From JBGOTP01 sp963717075 (GTDB lineage Bacteria > Acidobacteriota > Vicinamibacteria > Vicinamibacterales > CAVVIG01), in contig CAVQVI010000007.1 of assembly GCA_963717075.1 (NCBI GenBank), positions 496,001-560,000 on the forward strand: a stretch of DNA of 64,000 bases, read 5' to 3'. The translations under genes and the position numbers were made by a program. Below are positions 44,870 through 54,986 of this stretch, piece by piece; position 1 is the stretch's first letter; each line of letters starts with the position of its first letter. Below the pieces are notes generated by a model, which was not told where the DNA came from, did not search any database, and worked only from the letters and a program-made list of their open reading frames with translations.

Positions 44870-47857
44870 AAGAAGCGCTTCGCGAACTGGAATCTCCATC
44901 TGCACGCCAAACTTCGGCAACTCCGCCGACAGGATCGACTGCGGCACCAGCCACGAAGCTCCGTTCGTCCCGTCAGGTATTGTTTTGCGACTCAATGACC
45001 GTCCCCATTACGACCCTCTCTTACAGATCTGCGTCTGCGCCTCCAAGCGCTTCCCGCGAACGACGAACCTCTTCGCCAGACGCAGGTGAATCTGGTTCAT
45101 GCGTTCGAGTTGTAGGTCGTGCTTGGATGGAATAGACTGCACCGGACGCGTGCCGGCCGTGCCGGCGGCGAGATTGCGTTTGAGGGTCGGTACGGGGTAC
45201 GATTGCTCGCGGTGTACGCCGCGGCGATCGAGGGCCCGGAAGGCTCTGGAACATAGCGGCCAGTCCCGAATGCCCCAGGGCAGCGTGTACAGCCCTGAAA
45301 CTTCACGTCTCGCCCAGAAATGGCGTTTCCTGATGACGCCCAGGTACGTGCTTCGGATTGTCGACGTTCGTGACGTCGCAATTGTACTGTCGTCGTCTTC
45401 CCCCATGCTGACGCCCCCTCCCACAATGACGCATGCGCCAGCCGCGCGCTCGTCGAAACATCCACGCCATCCCAATGGGAGGGACAATCACCATAGAACA
45501 CCCAAGCGTCCAGGACGACGTTGTCTCGCAGTTGCAATTTCGTCGGATTGACATCGTACAGGAACTCGCAGATCGGATAAGCACGCCTCCGTCGGGCAGC
45601 CGCGCGTCGATCGGGGCGACGATGCAGAACGGTGCATAATCGTCGGCGCCACCGCCACATTGTCGGTCGGCTGAAAGTTGCCCAAACCATCGCGGGTGAC
45701 CATCTGACCGAACTTGACAGCCCCGGACGCAGCTGATGCTCCAACCCGGCTGCCAGCTCCCAATTGAACCGGGCGGACATTGAACCCCCTGGCGAACGCG
45801 GATCGAGCCGCGACGTGATCACCGACTTCCCGAAGTTCTGATTCTGCTACGGCCCAGCTCCTGGTTCTGTTCCAGGTTCAGCGGGATCGCCCTGAATGAT
45901 GAGGTCACCGTTGTCAGTCCATGTGCGCGTTTGGGTGGCTGTCGTCGCAGACGCAGGATTCGCGCTTACCGTCAACGTCACAGCCTCCTGCGCGACGTAC
46001 GGCCCCAGCTGAACTTCACCGCGGTGTTCCCGTTTCCGAGCAAATCGTGTGAAGCGCCGAATGCGTGGATTGAGATCCCTCCAGTTCAACACTTCCATGC
46101 CTGTAATCTGAAAATTTTGCGGCCGGTACTGGGCGGCGGGTAACACCTGATCGGGGTACTTCGTCCGGAACCAATCGAAGCGGAGTCCCCCATTCAAGGT
46201 CAGACGCCTGAGGGTCCACTGGTCCTGCGCGTACAGCCCGAGGTTCGGCAGATACCGGTTGGTTTGGGTCACGGAACCGGCGAATACGTCACTTGACTGG
46301 GACTGCCGTTAAGAATGTATATAGATATTCCCGGCGTGGAGTTGATGAAAGGACTCGAAGACCCAATGTTCAAGTCCATCCCTGCTTGGCGTCTGAGAGC
46401 CCATCACGTAGCCAGCGAACTGCGACGTTGGATACCTTGTATCCTTCTCGGCATGTCCTCGGCCGCATCGCCGTACCTGATCCAGGCATTCAGTCCTCCG
46501 TTGTCCACCGTCGAGCGCCCGTTCCCTTGTGCAGCAAGATGGTGCCGGAGCGATGTGATACCAGGAGGCGCCCGCCTGCACGAGGAGATGGCTGCTCAGC
46601 AGTGAGGTCCACGTGCCGTTCACACTCTTGGTCGGGAAGGTTCCTCGCCATGCCGCTTCGGGCATGGTGATGGCCCCCGAAAAGAACTGGCAGAAACACT
46701 GATCGTTGTATTCCCCATAGAGCGCGAGCTTGTTCTTGGCGGATACCTGCCACGTGACGCGTGTGGCGCTTCCCCAGCCATTCTGCTCGAGTAACCACGG
46801 GGGGCGGCTCGGGTCGGCGACGTACGTCCAACCCGCTTGGTTCGCGTTATAGAACTTTCCGGCGACATAGCTGTCCGCCAGCTGCCGCTGCGCGGCCTGT
46901 GAAGAACCACACTCGGTCCCGCTTGACCGGACCGCCAAGCCCTCCGCCCGCCATCCAAACGGCTTTCGCTCGATTAGGGCTCGTCAACCCTTGAGCTTTC
47001 AAATCCTCGGAGTAGTTGTTGGATTCGGAGGTCGCTGTTGGCGAAATTCCCGCTGAATGAACCGCTGAACGTGTTACCGCCCTCTTTCGGCACGAGGTTC
47101 GTGCGCACGCCGCCCGTCTCGCCCGACTCGGCGTTCCGTGCCGAGGTCTCGAAACGTGGACCCCTGAACCATGGCATCCACGAAATACTGAAACACACCG
47201 TCGCCTTGACCCGCCAAGCTGGAGACCGAGTAGCCATCGAGGCCGACCTGCTGGTCGCTCGTCCCACTGCCGTGAATCGAGACTCGGACGACCGGATTCC
47301 CCGACGCGCCTCCGACGTCCTGCAGGCCCGTGGAACCTGGGCCTGATCCCCTCAGCGTCGCCCCCGGGACGAGCACGGATAGGTTCGAAAAGAGCTTTGC
47401 TGTCGGAATCGCGCTCGATGGTCTCCCGGGGCATGACCGTTCGCTGCGTGACGTTTTGCACGTCGACCAGCGGAGACGAGCCGGTCACGGTCACGGTTTC
47501 CTCGAGGGCGCCGACGGTCAGATCCGCGTTGATCGTCGCCGTGAAGCCGGCCGACAACTCGATGCCCTCGCGTTTGACGATGGAAAAGCCCGCGAGCGTG
47601 AAGGCCGCCGTATAGACACCGGGTCGCAGGTCGGTGATCCGATACTGGCCCTGTCCGTCTGTGACCGCCGTGCGGACTTTCTCGATCAGCGCCGGGCTGC
47701 TCGACTTCGACGGACGACACCCGGCAGCACCGAGCCGGTATTATCTCGAACGGTACCTGCAATGGCCCCGGTCTGGGCAGCTCACCGCGACTCGGAGTCA
47801 GGAGCAGGTACCGATCGCCAGCGCCAGCGTTCCTGTAGATGTCGCCGAACTCACCAT
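44870..47857 (-). pseudogene. TonB-dependent receptor with N-terminal CarboxypepD-like domain, heavily frameshifted
   Basis: Start ATG 47857 has a textbook AGGAGG six bases upstream (47864-47869). A signal-like start is followed by the pieces DNTGSVLPGVV, DGQGQYRITDLRPGVYT and SAGFTATINADLTVGALEETVTVTGSSPLVDVQ (plug link), RTVMPRETIE, GLQDVGGASGNPVVRVSIHGS, VSSLAGQGDGVFQYFVD, ENTFSGSFSGNFANSDL-like, WTYVADPSRPPWLLEQNG, NKLALYGEYNDQ, LGLYAQDQWTLRRLTLNGGLRFDWF, MSARFNWELAAGLEHQ, YTLPWGIRTGR and NQIxLRLAKRF, ending SILSAELPKFGVQME near 44895. This is a roughly 990-residue OAR-type receptor for large-substrate uptake or adhesion. Confidence 0.7.
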
Positions 47858-48490
47858 GCGCCGCCTCCTGAAGAGAAGTGCAGCAGTTTCACAAAGACGA
47901 TGACGTGTCCCCCTCATGTGGACGGCCGATGCCTGCGAGGACATCCGTCCGGGGGAGCTCGCCGACAACTCGGGACCTCGCGCGCGGATTGCCCGAACCC
48001 GAGTGTCGATCAGAATTGATGGGAGACTTGTCGCCTGCTCGGTGGAGGGAGGGTTCTACAGCTCTCGTAGAAGAGGGTGCCTGGTCGATCGCGGGAGCGG
48101 GATCCCCACGGCCAGACTGGAGGGCGCGATCGCCACCATTCCGGAATCGCCTTCTCCCCGCTCGCGTTGAAGACATCGCGCCCCCTCTTTACTGCAGATA
48201 GGCGTTGCCGGCGAGTATGCGACGGACGCTACACTAGGCCAAAAGGGGTGTCAACACGAAACGACCGAGATGTGGCGAGACAGACCATGCTGCCGACGGC
48301 TTCACCAGTTTCGTGGATCCGGCGTCAAACGACCGGCGAGACTACTTGCCGACGAGGGACCCGAGGACCTCACACCATCCCCGCAGCGGGTTTCGGGGGC
48401 AGGTCAGATCCGGTTACGCAAACGCACGTCCAAAGCGATCAGCCATTGTCATCGACGCGCCGGATGGGAAGGCACTGGTTTGTGATGTGA
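47858..48490. other. Long leader/intergenic region upstream of the TonB receptor
   Basis: About 630 bp without recognisable gene. It holds the strong ribosome site of the TonB receptor and a promoter-like pair (48226-48254), implying an untranslated leader of about 360 nt. No obvious riboswitch family could be identified by eye. Confidence 0.4.
48226..48254 (-). promoter_or_regulatory. Candidate promoter of the TonB receptor
   Basis: Minus strand TTGACA (48249-48254) is an exact -35; after 17 bp follows TAGCGT (48226-48231), a weak -10. It faces the TonB-receptor gene. Confidence 0.4.
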
Positions 48491-50679
48491 CTACTTACAG
48501 ACCCAGCCACCAATGCCCCGGAGCGTCTTGTGGCATGGGGCGACGACCTCTGGTGCTCGTAGGAGTAATACACGCTAAGTTGTTACCCGGCTGGTTGTTA
48601 TAGTTGTAGACGAGGATAGGATCACGTGGCTGTGCGTCGCGCGGCGTCATCTCGTAGTTCATTGAAATCGACTCGGACGGCCAAATACCGGCGCTTTTGA
48701 CGTCGAGCGGCTCGAACACGGAACCGCGCACAACGACGTTCTTAAGCTTGCACGCCACCGTTGGTGTTCGTTGTGTACGCCGTTGCGACGCTCACGCCGA
48801 TATGGTTGCGGAAGTAGCCGTTCTCGATAACGAATGACCCCGCTCCTCGACCCGGCTCTGTCGTCTGGTTATAGAAGAAGGGGCTAAAGATGCCCACGCG
48901 CATTCCGCGACGTCGGCGTTTGTCACGATGACGCTTCTCGAGAGGTAGTTGGACACCGAGACACCGACGGGGTTTTCAAGCGGGTCGCCGAGGACCGATA
49001 GGTCGCCGCGCACGGTGAGCTTGTCCACGATCAGCTGCTGGGGCGGGATGCCCGTGAAGCCATGGTGCGACGGATGCCAGACCGTGAAGTTCGCGATTGT
49101 GCCGTTCCAGACGCACTCGAGGCCGGTCTGGATCGTGCCGTACGCTTCGTTGTTCGCGAACTCGAGCACCGAAGCGTTGGTCGTGTCGACTCGCACCGAC
49201 TCAGCGGCCTGTGCTCGTGTCGGCGCCCTTGAACGCCGGGATGCGGACGGTGCCGAGCGCGGCTGCCGGCAGCGCGAACCCGGACTTCTGCGCCATCGGC
49301 GGCGACGTTATTGCGGATGTAGTTGTTCGGCCCGCGGAACCAGAAGCCAGCGCCATCCCCGCCCAAGTCCAGCACCGGGCCACCGTAGCCGCTGCCCAGC
49401 GGCGATTGATTCCCTGCGGATTGAATCGAGAAGTTGTGGTCGAACACATTGAAGCTTTCGCTGCCGTCCTCAGTGACGATGCCAGCACCCTGCGTGTTGA
49501 AGACGACGTTGTCTTGGATGAGGCCGTAGTGGCTGCGATGGATCGTGATGCCCCATTTCGGCGCGCCGTCGACGGCGTTCCCAATGAGCGTGAACTGATG
49601 GCCATTGGTCGGCGTTGTCTTCGGTCCGAAGTTGTGGTGGAAGTGGACCGCATAGCGACCGATCTGGTTCGTTCCGATCTTCAGCGGCCGTTCATCGCTA
49701 CCGAACTGAGTGTTGTCCAGCGCCCCCATTTTGGTGCGCCCGAGCTCTCTCAACTCCACGTACCGCATATCGACATCGGCGTGCGAAATGAAGATGGTAT
49801 GGCCGCGCGTGCCGGCAGGATTCTCTGATCGGACGATCACATTGCGGGTGAGGTTCCCGACGTGCGGCAGGAACTGGAGCGTGCCGGCGGCGTTGCGCGC
49901 GCCCGGGTGGTTGAAACGCAGCGCCGCCGCCAACGTGACGAGGGAACCAGAAATTGATGCGATCTGTACGTTTTCGGTCTGCGACGCGTAGCTGCTCCCG
50001 CGCTCGCTTGCGCGAAGCTGCCGTGTGTCGGGAATCACGATCTCGTCCCCGGCCCTCCAGCCGGCGACGGACTGCTCCAGTTCGATCGTGGTGTGGCCAG
50101 CGAGCGGTTCGCGGCGCAACCTGACGAACGTCGGCGTCTTGACCGCACCGTGCATCGTCACCTTGCCTAGTCCGATGATCCCGGTGCCGACCTGGCCCGG
50201 GTCCACCTCAGGATTGATCGGCTGATCCGCGATCACGAGTTCGGCCGTGACTTGGAGCGCGACGGGGTTGGCGACGCTGCCGATCTCAAGGTGGCCTTCC
50301 TCAAGGACCATCAGGGTCCCGACTTTCATTCGGGTGTTCTTGTCGCGAAGAGAACATCAAATGGCCCCGAACCTCGATGCAGTCCAGCTTCGAATCGTTC
50401 ACGGAGTCATAGGTCACGTCATGACCAGCCGCGATCGCGATCTTATCGTTCGCGCCTGGCACTCTATGCGTTGACCAGGTCCTCGCATCGGACCAGGCGC
50501 CACTGGCGGCGCTCGTGACAGTGGGGGGAGCACATAAGAATGGGACACCTTGAGGCATGCCGCTGACACTCGGCGTGTGCGAGTGGAAGGTCTTGGGCCG
50601 AACCGGACAAAGCCGTTCCACACGTTACGGCGAACACGGTTACTGAGCAGAGGCGATGCCACACCGTCCTGGACCACAT
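48491..50679 (-). pseudogene. G8-domain right-handed beta-helix secreted protein, frameshifted
   Basis: From ATG 50679: signal peptide (LCSVTVFAVTCGTALSGSAQ), then a G8 domain: SGAWSDARTWSTHRVPGANDKIAIAAGHDVTYDS, KLDCIEVRGHLMF, MKVGTLMVLEEGHLEIGS, QPINPEVDPGQVGTGIIGLGKVTMHGAVK and TTIELEQSVAGWRAGDEIVIPDT. The beta-helix follows: YVELRELGRTKMG, RYAVHFHHNFG, IGNAVDGAPKWGITIHRSHYGLIQDNVVFNTQGAGIVTEDG, GFWFRGPNNYIRNNVA, LEFANNEAYGT, NFTVWHPSHHGFTGIP. G8 proteins (CEMIP/TMEM2 type in animals) bind or degrade polysaccharides. Three or more shifts (about 50330, 49260, 48880). Confidence 0.7.
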
Positions 50680-50969
50680 TGGACTATCCTCAACTTCACC
50701 AAGCTACGATCGTCCGTACACGACTTTCCGGAACCTCACGTCGTTGTGGTAGCTCGAGGATTCCCGCAGCGGTGATCGAGTTCAACTTTCGTCCGTCGAC
50801 TTGGGCTCCTATCCTCTAGCGTGTCGACCGTTGCGCCCACTATGGAGTCGCGCCGAGGTGCAGCCCGCCAAACTCACCTCTCTCAGACGGAGGCTCTACG
50901 CGGGCGGGACTTTGGATGTCGGCACGCCGGAAAAGAACGCCTGACCGCGTTTCAGTCGTCAGACACGGG

Positions 50970-51602
50970 TTATTTCTTCTGCTGCGTCAGCCGTAATCCA
51001 GGCTTCCACTCTGAAAATGGCGGGGGGGCGTAATCGTTCCGCCTCGGCATGCGCACCTGCGGCAGACTCTTGGCGTCCATAACATCGTCTTCCTGGATGA
51101 TGTTATTGCGGAAGAGCAGATATGCCGTCAGTCGGTAGACCTCGTCAGCGGTTAGAAAGCCGTGTTGATTAAGAGGCATCGCCTGATTGATCCAGCTCCA
51201 GATCAGCGGTGCAAACGGAAAGTTCTCGATTCCCCTACCCATCCAGGTCGCCTCGCCGTGCTCATCCCCCATGTCCACCATCCCGCGACCCCGCCCTCCC
51301 TGCCGACCGCCACCCGCGGGGGTGCCGGCACCAGCCTGGCGGCCATACAGATGGGGCGCCGGCCCCTCGGACCCGGTGGGCCCATGGCAGTTGCTACAGC
51401 GTCGCGCGATGAATGTCGTCGCGCCTTGTACAGCCGTGCCGCTCCCGGGCGGAAGTTCCGCACCTTCAGGCCCCACCGTAGCGTCTGACGGGTGGAGTTC
51501 TTCCGGGGAGGGAGATCGACCCAGCTTGTAGGTGGGCCCCTGCGCCCCCGCTACTACGGCACACGCCAGAATCATCACGGGGACGACCATACTAAAGCGC
51601 AT
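50970..51602 (-). CDS. c-type cytochrome, Mo-enzyme partner (copy B, SorB-like)
   Basis: 210 residues. Signal peptide (VVPVMILACAVVAGAQ), YKLGRSPSPEELHPSDATVG, GSGTAVQGATTFIARRCSNCHGPTGSEGPAP (heme CSNCH), a Gly-rich insert of about 25 residues absent from copy A (AGAGTPAGGGRQGGRGRG), FAPLIWSWINQAMPLNQHGFLTADEVYRLTAYLLFRN and YAPPPFSEWKPG. It overlaps the preceding Mo-enzyme gene by 11 bp, as in copy A. 50680-50969 downstream has no gene. Confidence 0.85.
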   Translation of the reverse strand: MRFSMVVPVMILACAVVAGAQGPTYKLGRSPSPEELHPSDATVGPEGAELPPGSGTAVQGATTFIARRCSNCHGPTGSEGPAPHLYGRQAGAGTPAGGGRQGGRGRGMVDMGDEHGEATWMGRGIENFPFAPLIWSWINQAMPLNQHGFLTADEVYRLTAYLLFRNNIIQEDDVMDAKSLPQVRMPRRNDYAPPPFSEWKPGLRLTQQKK

Positions 51603-52808
51603 TGAGCACCTGCCCGTCAGTGGTGACTCTCCAGGGTTGAATCATGTTTCCGTGAGGCGCGCCCATCGGAGCCCAGAATTTGGCATGCTCGGCCGACGTC
51701 GGTTGAACCTGCCCCGCTTCATCGGTACACCGCGATTGCAGCACCGCTTCGCCACCGTTCCACGTCCACGGAAATTGAAAGCGCGCCAGCGCAAGTGGGA
51801 GCACCGGTTCCTGGAGCTTCGCGTCGTTCCACGTTCGACCGCCATCGGTAGAAACTTCAACCCGGCTGTCACGGCGCCGCTTCCGGACCAGGCAAAACCA
51901 GCGATCGTGTAGAAGCCACGGCTGGTCAGCTTCTGACCACCGCCCGGGAAGGTGATGACCGATTTTGGGCCTTGCTCCATGAAATACTGGCCTTTAGTGT
52001 TCGCATTGCTCATGAACGTCCCGTGTTCCCAATACGTAATGTACGGGCGATCCACCACCTTGATTCCCTTGAGCCACTTCACGTGGTACTTGCCTTCGAA
52101 GCCGGGGATCACCAGGCGCAACGGATAACCCTGCTGGGGCCTGATCGGTTCCCCGTTTTGGCCATAGGCCACCAGCGCGTCGAGCATCATCTTCGCGAGG
52201 GGCGCGCTCCTCGACGAACGCGTTCCCTCATCGCTTTCTCCGATGATCCAGTTGCCTCCGGCTTTCACATTCGCTTCCTTCAGCAACACCGACACTGGCA
52301 CGCCGGTCCACTCGCTGCACGAGAGCATCCCGTGGTTGTCCGTAACCGTCCTCCGTTCCCCGGGAGCCGGTCGGTTGGCGAGGCACTCGATGTAATAAAT
52401 CCGTGAGACGGACGGGAGGCGCTTCAACTCCGCCATCGTGAAGACGAGCGGCCGATCCACCATGCCGTGGATCATCAGACGGTGCCGTGCAGGATCGATG
52501 TCTGGCGGGGCGTTCCCGTGGGACGAGATGAAATGAACCGCAGACGGCGTGATAATGCCAACTTGCTCTCCGATCGGCGACAGGGCATCGTAACCATTGG
52601 GGTCACCATGCATGTTCATGTTGACCTTATTGCCTAGTCGCGAGCGTACCGTGCGCTCGAATCGCGAGCGGTCGCCGTACGGCATGGTGTCTTTACCTGG
52701 CACTTCTGGATTCTGGGCGCTCGCGGATCGTGCTCCCGCGGCTAAACCAACGAGTGCGGCCCCCCCGCCTGCTAAGAATCGCCTTCTATTGGAACCCTTA
52801 GAAGCCAC
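51592..52808 (-). CDS. Sulfite-dehydrogenase-like molybdopterin enzyme, copy B (one frameshift)
   Basis: From ATG 52808: twin-arginine signal MASKGSNRRRFLAGGGAALVG, KDTMPYGDRSRFERTVRSRLGN, SAVHFISSHGNAPP, HRLMIHGMVDRPLVFTMAELKRLPSVSRIYYIECLANRPAP (ECLAN Cys for Mo), LSCSEWTGVPVSVLLKEAN, YGQNGEPIRPQQGYPLRLVIPGFEG and KYHVKWLKGIKVVDRPY. Near 51868 the frame should be gcc gtX gac agc cgg gtt gaa (DSRVEVSTDGG as in copy A) but lacks one base. The remainder is FQFPWTWNGGEAVLQSRCTDEAGQVQPT to LNAL-stop. It would oxidise its substrate in the periplasm and pass electrons to the downstream cytochrome. MOSC and methyltransferase-like genes lie just upstream. Confidence 0.85.
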
Positions 52809-52849
52809 TGTGCACCTCCACTATTCCGCTCGGGAACTCACGAGAACAG

Positions 52850-53386
52850 CTAGGGTTTTCGACGGACCGCCCCTGCAGATACTATGCTCGAGCAGGGCGG
52901 GTAGCAAGAATCTTGGGTGCATCCGAACGAGTGCGACACGATGCGCGTACCCGGCTTCAGCTCCTTCATCAATTTCGGCATCAGCTTCAGGTTCAGCTCC
53001 GGCAGCAGGTAGAGGGTGACGACGCTGGCCTCGCTGATGTCGGTGGTGAACAGGTCCTGATTGAGGAACCTCACCTTGTCGGTCACCCCCGCGGCCTGTG
53101 CGTTCGCACTGGCCTCCTGGATGCGCTGCGGGTCGATGTCGATCCCCACGCCGCGCGCGCCGAACATCCGGGCAGCGGTGATGGGGATGCAACCGTCCCC
53201 CGAGCCGAGATCGTAGATGATGTCGTTCCCGGTCACGTGTGCGACTTCGAGCATTGCGTCGACCACATCCTCTGGTGTCGGGACGAAGATGACGTCGGGC
53301 CGACGCAGGACCTGCGCCTGGGCGTCGGCCGGTGCGGCGAGAGCCGTGACGAGAGCCACGCAGAGGGTAAAGATGCGGATTATCAT
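52850..53386 (-). CDS. Exported SAM-methyltransferase-like protein (short paralogue)
   Basis: 178 residues. Signal peptide (IRIFTLCVALVTALAAPADAQA), then VIFVPTPEDVVDAMLEVAHV, motif I IIYDLGSGDGCIPITAA, VGIDIDPQRIQEA, NQDLFTTDISEASVVTLYLLPELNLKL and LKPGTRIVSHSF. The pattern equals the first 190 residues of the protein at 18788-19624; after HSFGC the frame becomes a Cys-rich unlikely tail (QDSCYPPCSS), so the normal end is probably shifted. It starts 7 bp after the MOSC stop and ends 42 bp before the Mo-enzyme start, consistent with one operon. Confidence 0.75.
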   Translation of the reverse strand: MIIRIFTLCVALVTALAAPADAQAQVLRRPDVIFVPTPEDVVDAMLEVAHVTGNDIIYDLGSGDGCIPITAARMFGARGVGIDIDPQRIQEASANAQAAGVTDKVRFLNQDLFTTDISEASVVTLYLLPELNLKLMPKLMKELKPGTRIVSHSFGCTQDSCYPPCSSIVSAGAVRRKP

Positions 53387-53392
53387 CGGCTC

Positions 53393-53998
53393 TCAGCCCT
53401 TGGTCCCATTCTCGCCACGCGTCTTTTGAAGCTTTCTTGCGCGATCCCCGACACGGACCATGCCGGACCGGACGACCTTGGCATTCACGCCCCGCAAATG
53501 CAGCTGCTTTCCCAGCGGGGAATGAACCCACTTCATCGCATCCACTCCGAACCGCGATCCGAACTTCGCGCAAACCGTATGCTGCTGCGCAGTGATCTCA
53601 ATCACGGCGTCTCCGAGCGCGAGCCGCGTTCCAACGGGCAGGTTCTCGCCGCTCAAGTCCATATCCAGGTACAACTGATCCCCTGACAGCGGCCAGCGCT
53701 CCGTGCTCTGCGCGACAAGAGCCATCACTCGGGCGTTCATGATATTGAGCTGCATCTCGGGATGCGGCGATTTGTCGGGCGTGCGACCGTTGCTCCGGTT
53801 CATCCATCTGTCGCCGACCACCCCCTCCGCGAGGTCTAGCTGTGCTTCCTGGAGCACCTCACGCTCTTCGATCTGGGGGCGGCGCACGATCATCACCAGC
53901 ACACCTTCGTCCTTCGGCGAACGCTGAATCTCGCCCAACCCTGCATCCAGCTCCTCGGTCGAGAGATGTCTCACACTCATATCCCCGTCCGTAAGCAT
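53393..53998 (-). CDS. MOSC-domain protein
   Basis: 201 residues. VMIVRRPQIEEREVL, AEGVVGDRWMNRSNG, PEMQLNIMNARVMALVAQSTERWPLSGDQLYLDMDLSGENLPVGTRLALGDAVIEITAQQHTVCAKF (with the MOSC-conserved Cys in HTVCAKF) and NAKVVRSGMVRVGDRA. MOSC domains handle sulfur on the molybdenum cofactor. Being first of the MOSC/methyltransferase/Mo-enzyme/cytochrome row, it could help mature the Mo enzyme. A possible alternative start is ATG 53980. Confidence 0.8.
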   Translation of the reverse strand: MLTDGDMSVRHLSTEELDAGLGEIQRSPKDEGVLVMIVRRPQIEEREVLQEAQLDLAEGVVGDRWMNRSNGRTPDKSPHPEMQLNIMNARVMALVAQSTERWPLSGDQLYLDMDLSGENLPVGTRLALGDAVIEITAQQHTVCAKFGSRFGVDAMKWVHSPLGKQLHLRGVNAKVVRSGMVRVGDRARKLQKTRGENGTKG

Positions 53999-54011
53999 GC
54001 CGGCCGGACGC

Positions 54012-54100
54012 TCAGTGCACCGGCAGTCCCAGCAACTTCGCTGGATTCTCCTTGCACATCAGGTCGAGATCGTGATTTGAGAAGCCTTGCCGGCACCAGG
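54012..54100 (-). pseudogene. C-terminal tail of an amidohydrolase (fragment)
   Basis: Before the TGA at 54012-54014 the frame reads FSNHDLDLMCKENPAKLLGLPVH, the typical end of COG2159-type amidohydrolases (DLxxIxxxNPAKLLGL). The rest of the enzyme is missing; upstream is the RnfD-like stop. Confidence 0.45.
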
Positions 54101-54143
54101 TCAACGCCCGCCCCCAGAGTACTCTGAGGCGCGGGACCGCGGA

Positions 54144-54986
54144 TCAGTCACTGGCGAGACTCGCACCGAAGGCCTTCGGCACTGTGCGCCCGATCTGTCG
54201 ATTCGATCGGTGCCAGGCCTCCCAGACATTGCCCACCAGCACGCCCGCGAGCAGATAGTAAACCGCGCCGATCCATTCAAACACCGCGTAGCCGACAACC
54301 GCGACGATCACGCCGCACACGAGCTGATCTGGATACGTCACCGGCGACGTGGGCGGATCGGTCAGGATAAAGAACGCGAAGAACAGGACGGCCTGGAGGT
54401 CGGGTGTCCGGAATACCTCGGAGACCCGCGCGGGATCACTCACGAACGCCGTGACGGTGAACAGGAGATAGTAGGTTCCAAGAAACGCAAGCACGAGCGG
54501 CATCTTGTTGACGCGATCGGTGATGAAGACGCCGGCTGCGACAAGCACCAGCTGCGCGGCCGGCGTGACGTCGGGCAAGGCTCCCCACCAGCTCTGACCC
54601 GTGTCGAACACATAGAAGGTCGCGACGATCGCCAGGGCCGCCGGATTGAAGACGTTCGCGGTGCGCGTGCGGACGATGTACTTGCTGACGATGGCGACTG
54701 CCGAGGTGATCGTGGTGACGTACCAGGGTTCCTGCGCCCTTAGCACCATCGCCACGAACAATGCAGTGAGGACGGCGCCGCTCGGAAACCCCCAGGCGTT
54801 CCCTTTCATCCGAAGGATCAACCCGTCCAGCAATCCCGCGACAATCACCGCGCCCATGACTCCAGGGCCAACGACTCGGATGCCTTCACCCGGCGCCGCC
54901 ATGGCGACGAGGATCGCGAGAATGACGGTGAGCAGGCCCTTCGGCGTCTTGAAGAATCGTCGAATGGCGTGAGTGCGACTACTCAT
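54144..54986 (-). CDS. RnfD/NqrB-like membrane protein
   Basis: 280 residues with about nine hydrophobic helices: FFKTPKGLLTVILAILVAMAAPGEG, GFPSGAVLTALFVAMVL, TSAVAIVSKYIVRTRTANVFNPAALAIVATFYVFDTG, PAAQLVLVAAGVFITDRV, FFAFFILTDPPTSPVTYPDQLVCGVIVAVVGYAVFEWIGAVYYLLAGVLVGN. The SKYIVR..NVFNPAA and FILTDPPTSP motifs are RnfD/NqrB landmarks. The covalent-FMN motif (SGAT) of true RnfD and NqrB is not visible. It overlaps the apbE stop by 4 bp. It probably passes electrons across the inner membrane. Confidence 0.85.
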   Translation of the reverse strand: MSSRTHAIRRFFKTPKGLLTVILAILVAMAAPGEGIRVVGPGVMGAVIVAGLLDGLILRMKGNAWGFPSGAVLTALFVAMVLRAQEPWYVTTITSAVAIVSKYIVRTRTANVFNPAALAIVATFYVFDTGQSWWGALPDVTPAAQLVLVAAGVFITDRVNKMPLVLAFLGTYYLLFTVTAFVSDPARVSEVFRTPDLQAVLFFAFFILTDPPTSPVTYPDQLVCGVIVAVVGYAVFEWIGAVYYLLAGVLVGNVWEAWHRSNRQIGRTVPKAFGASLASD

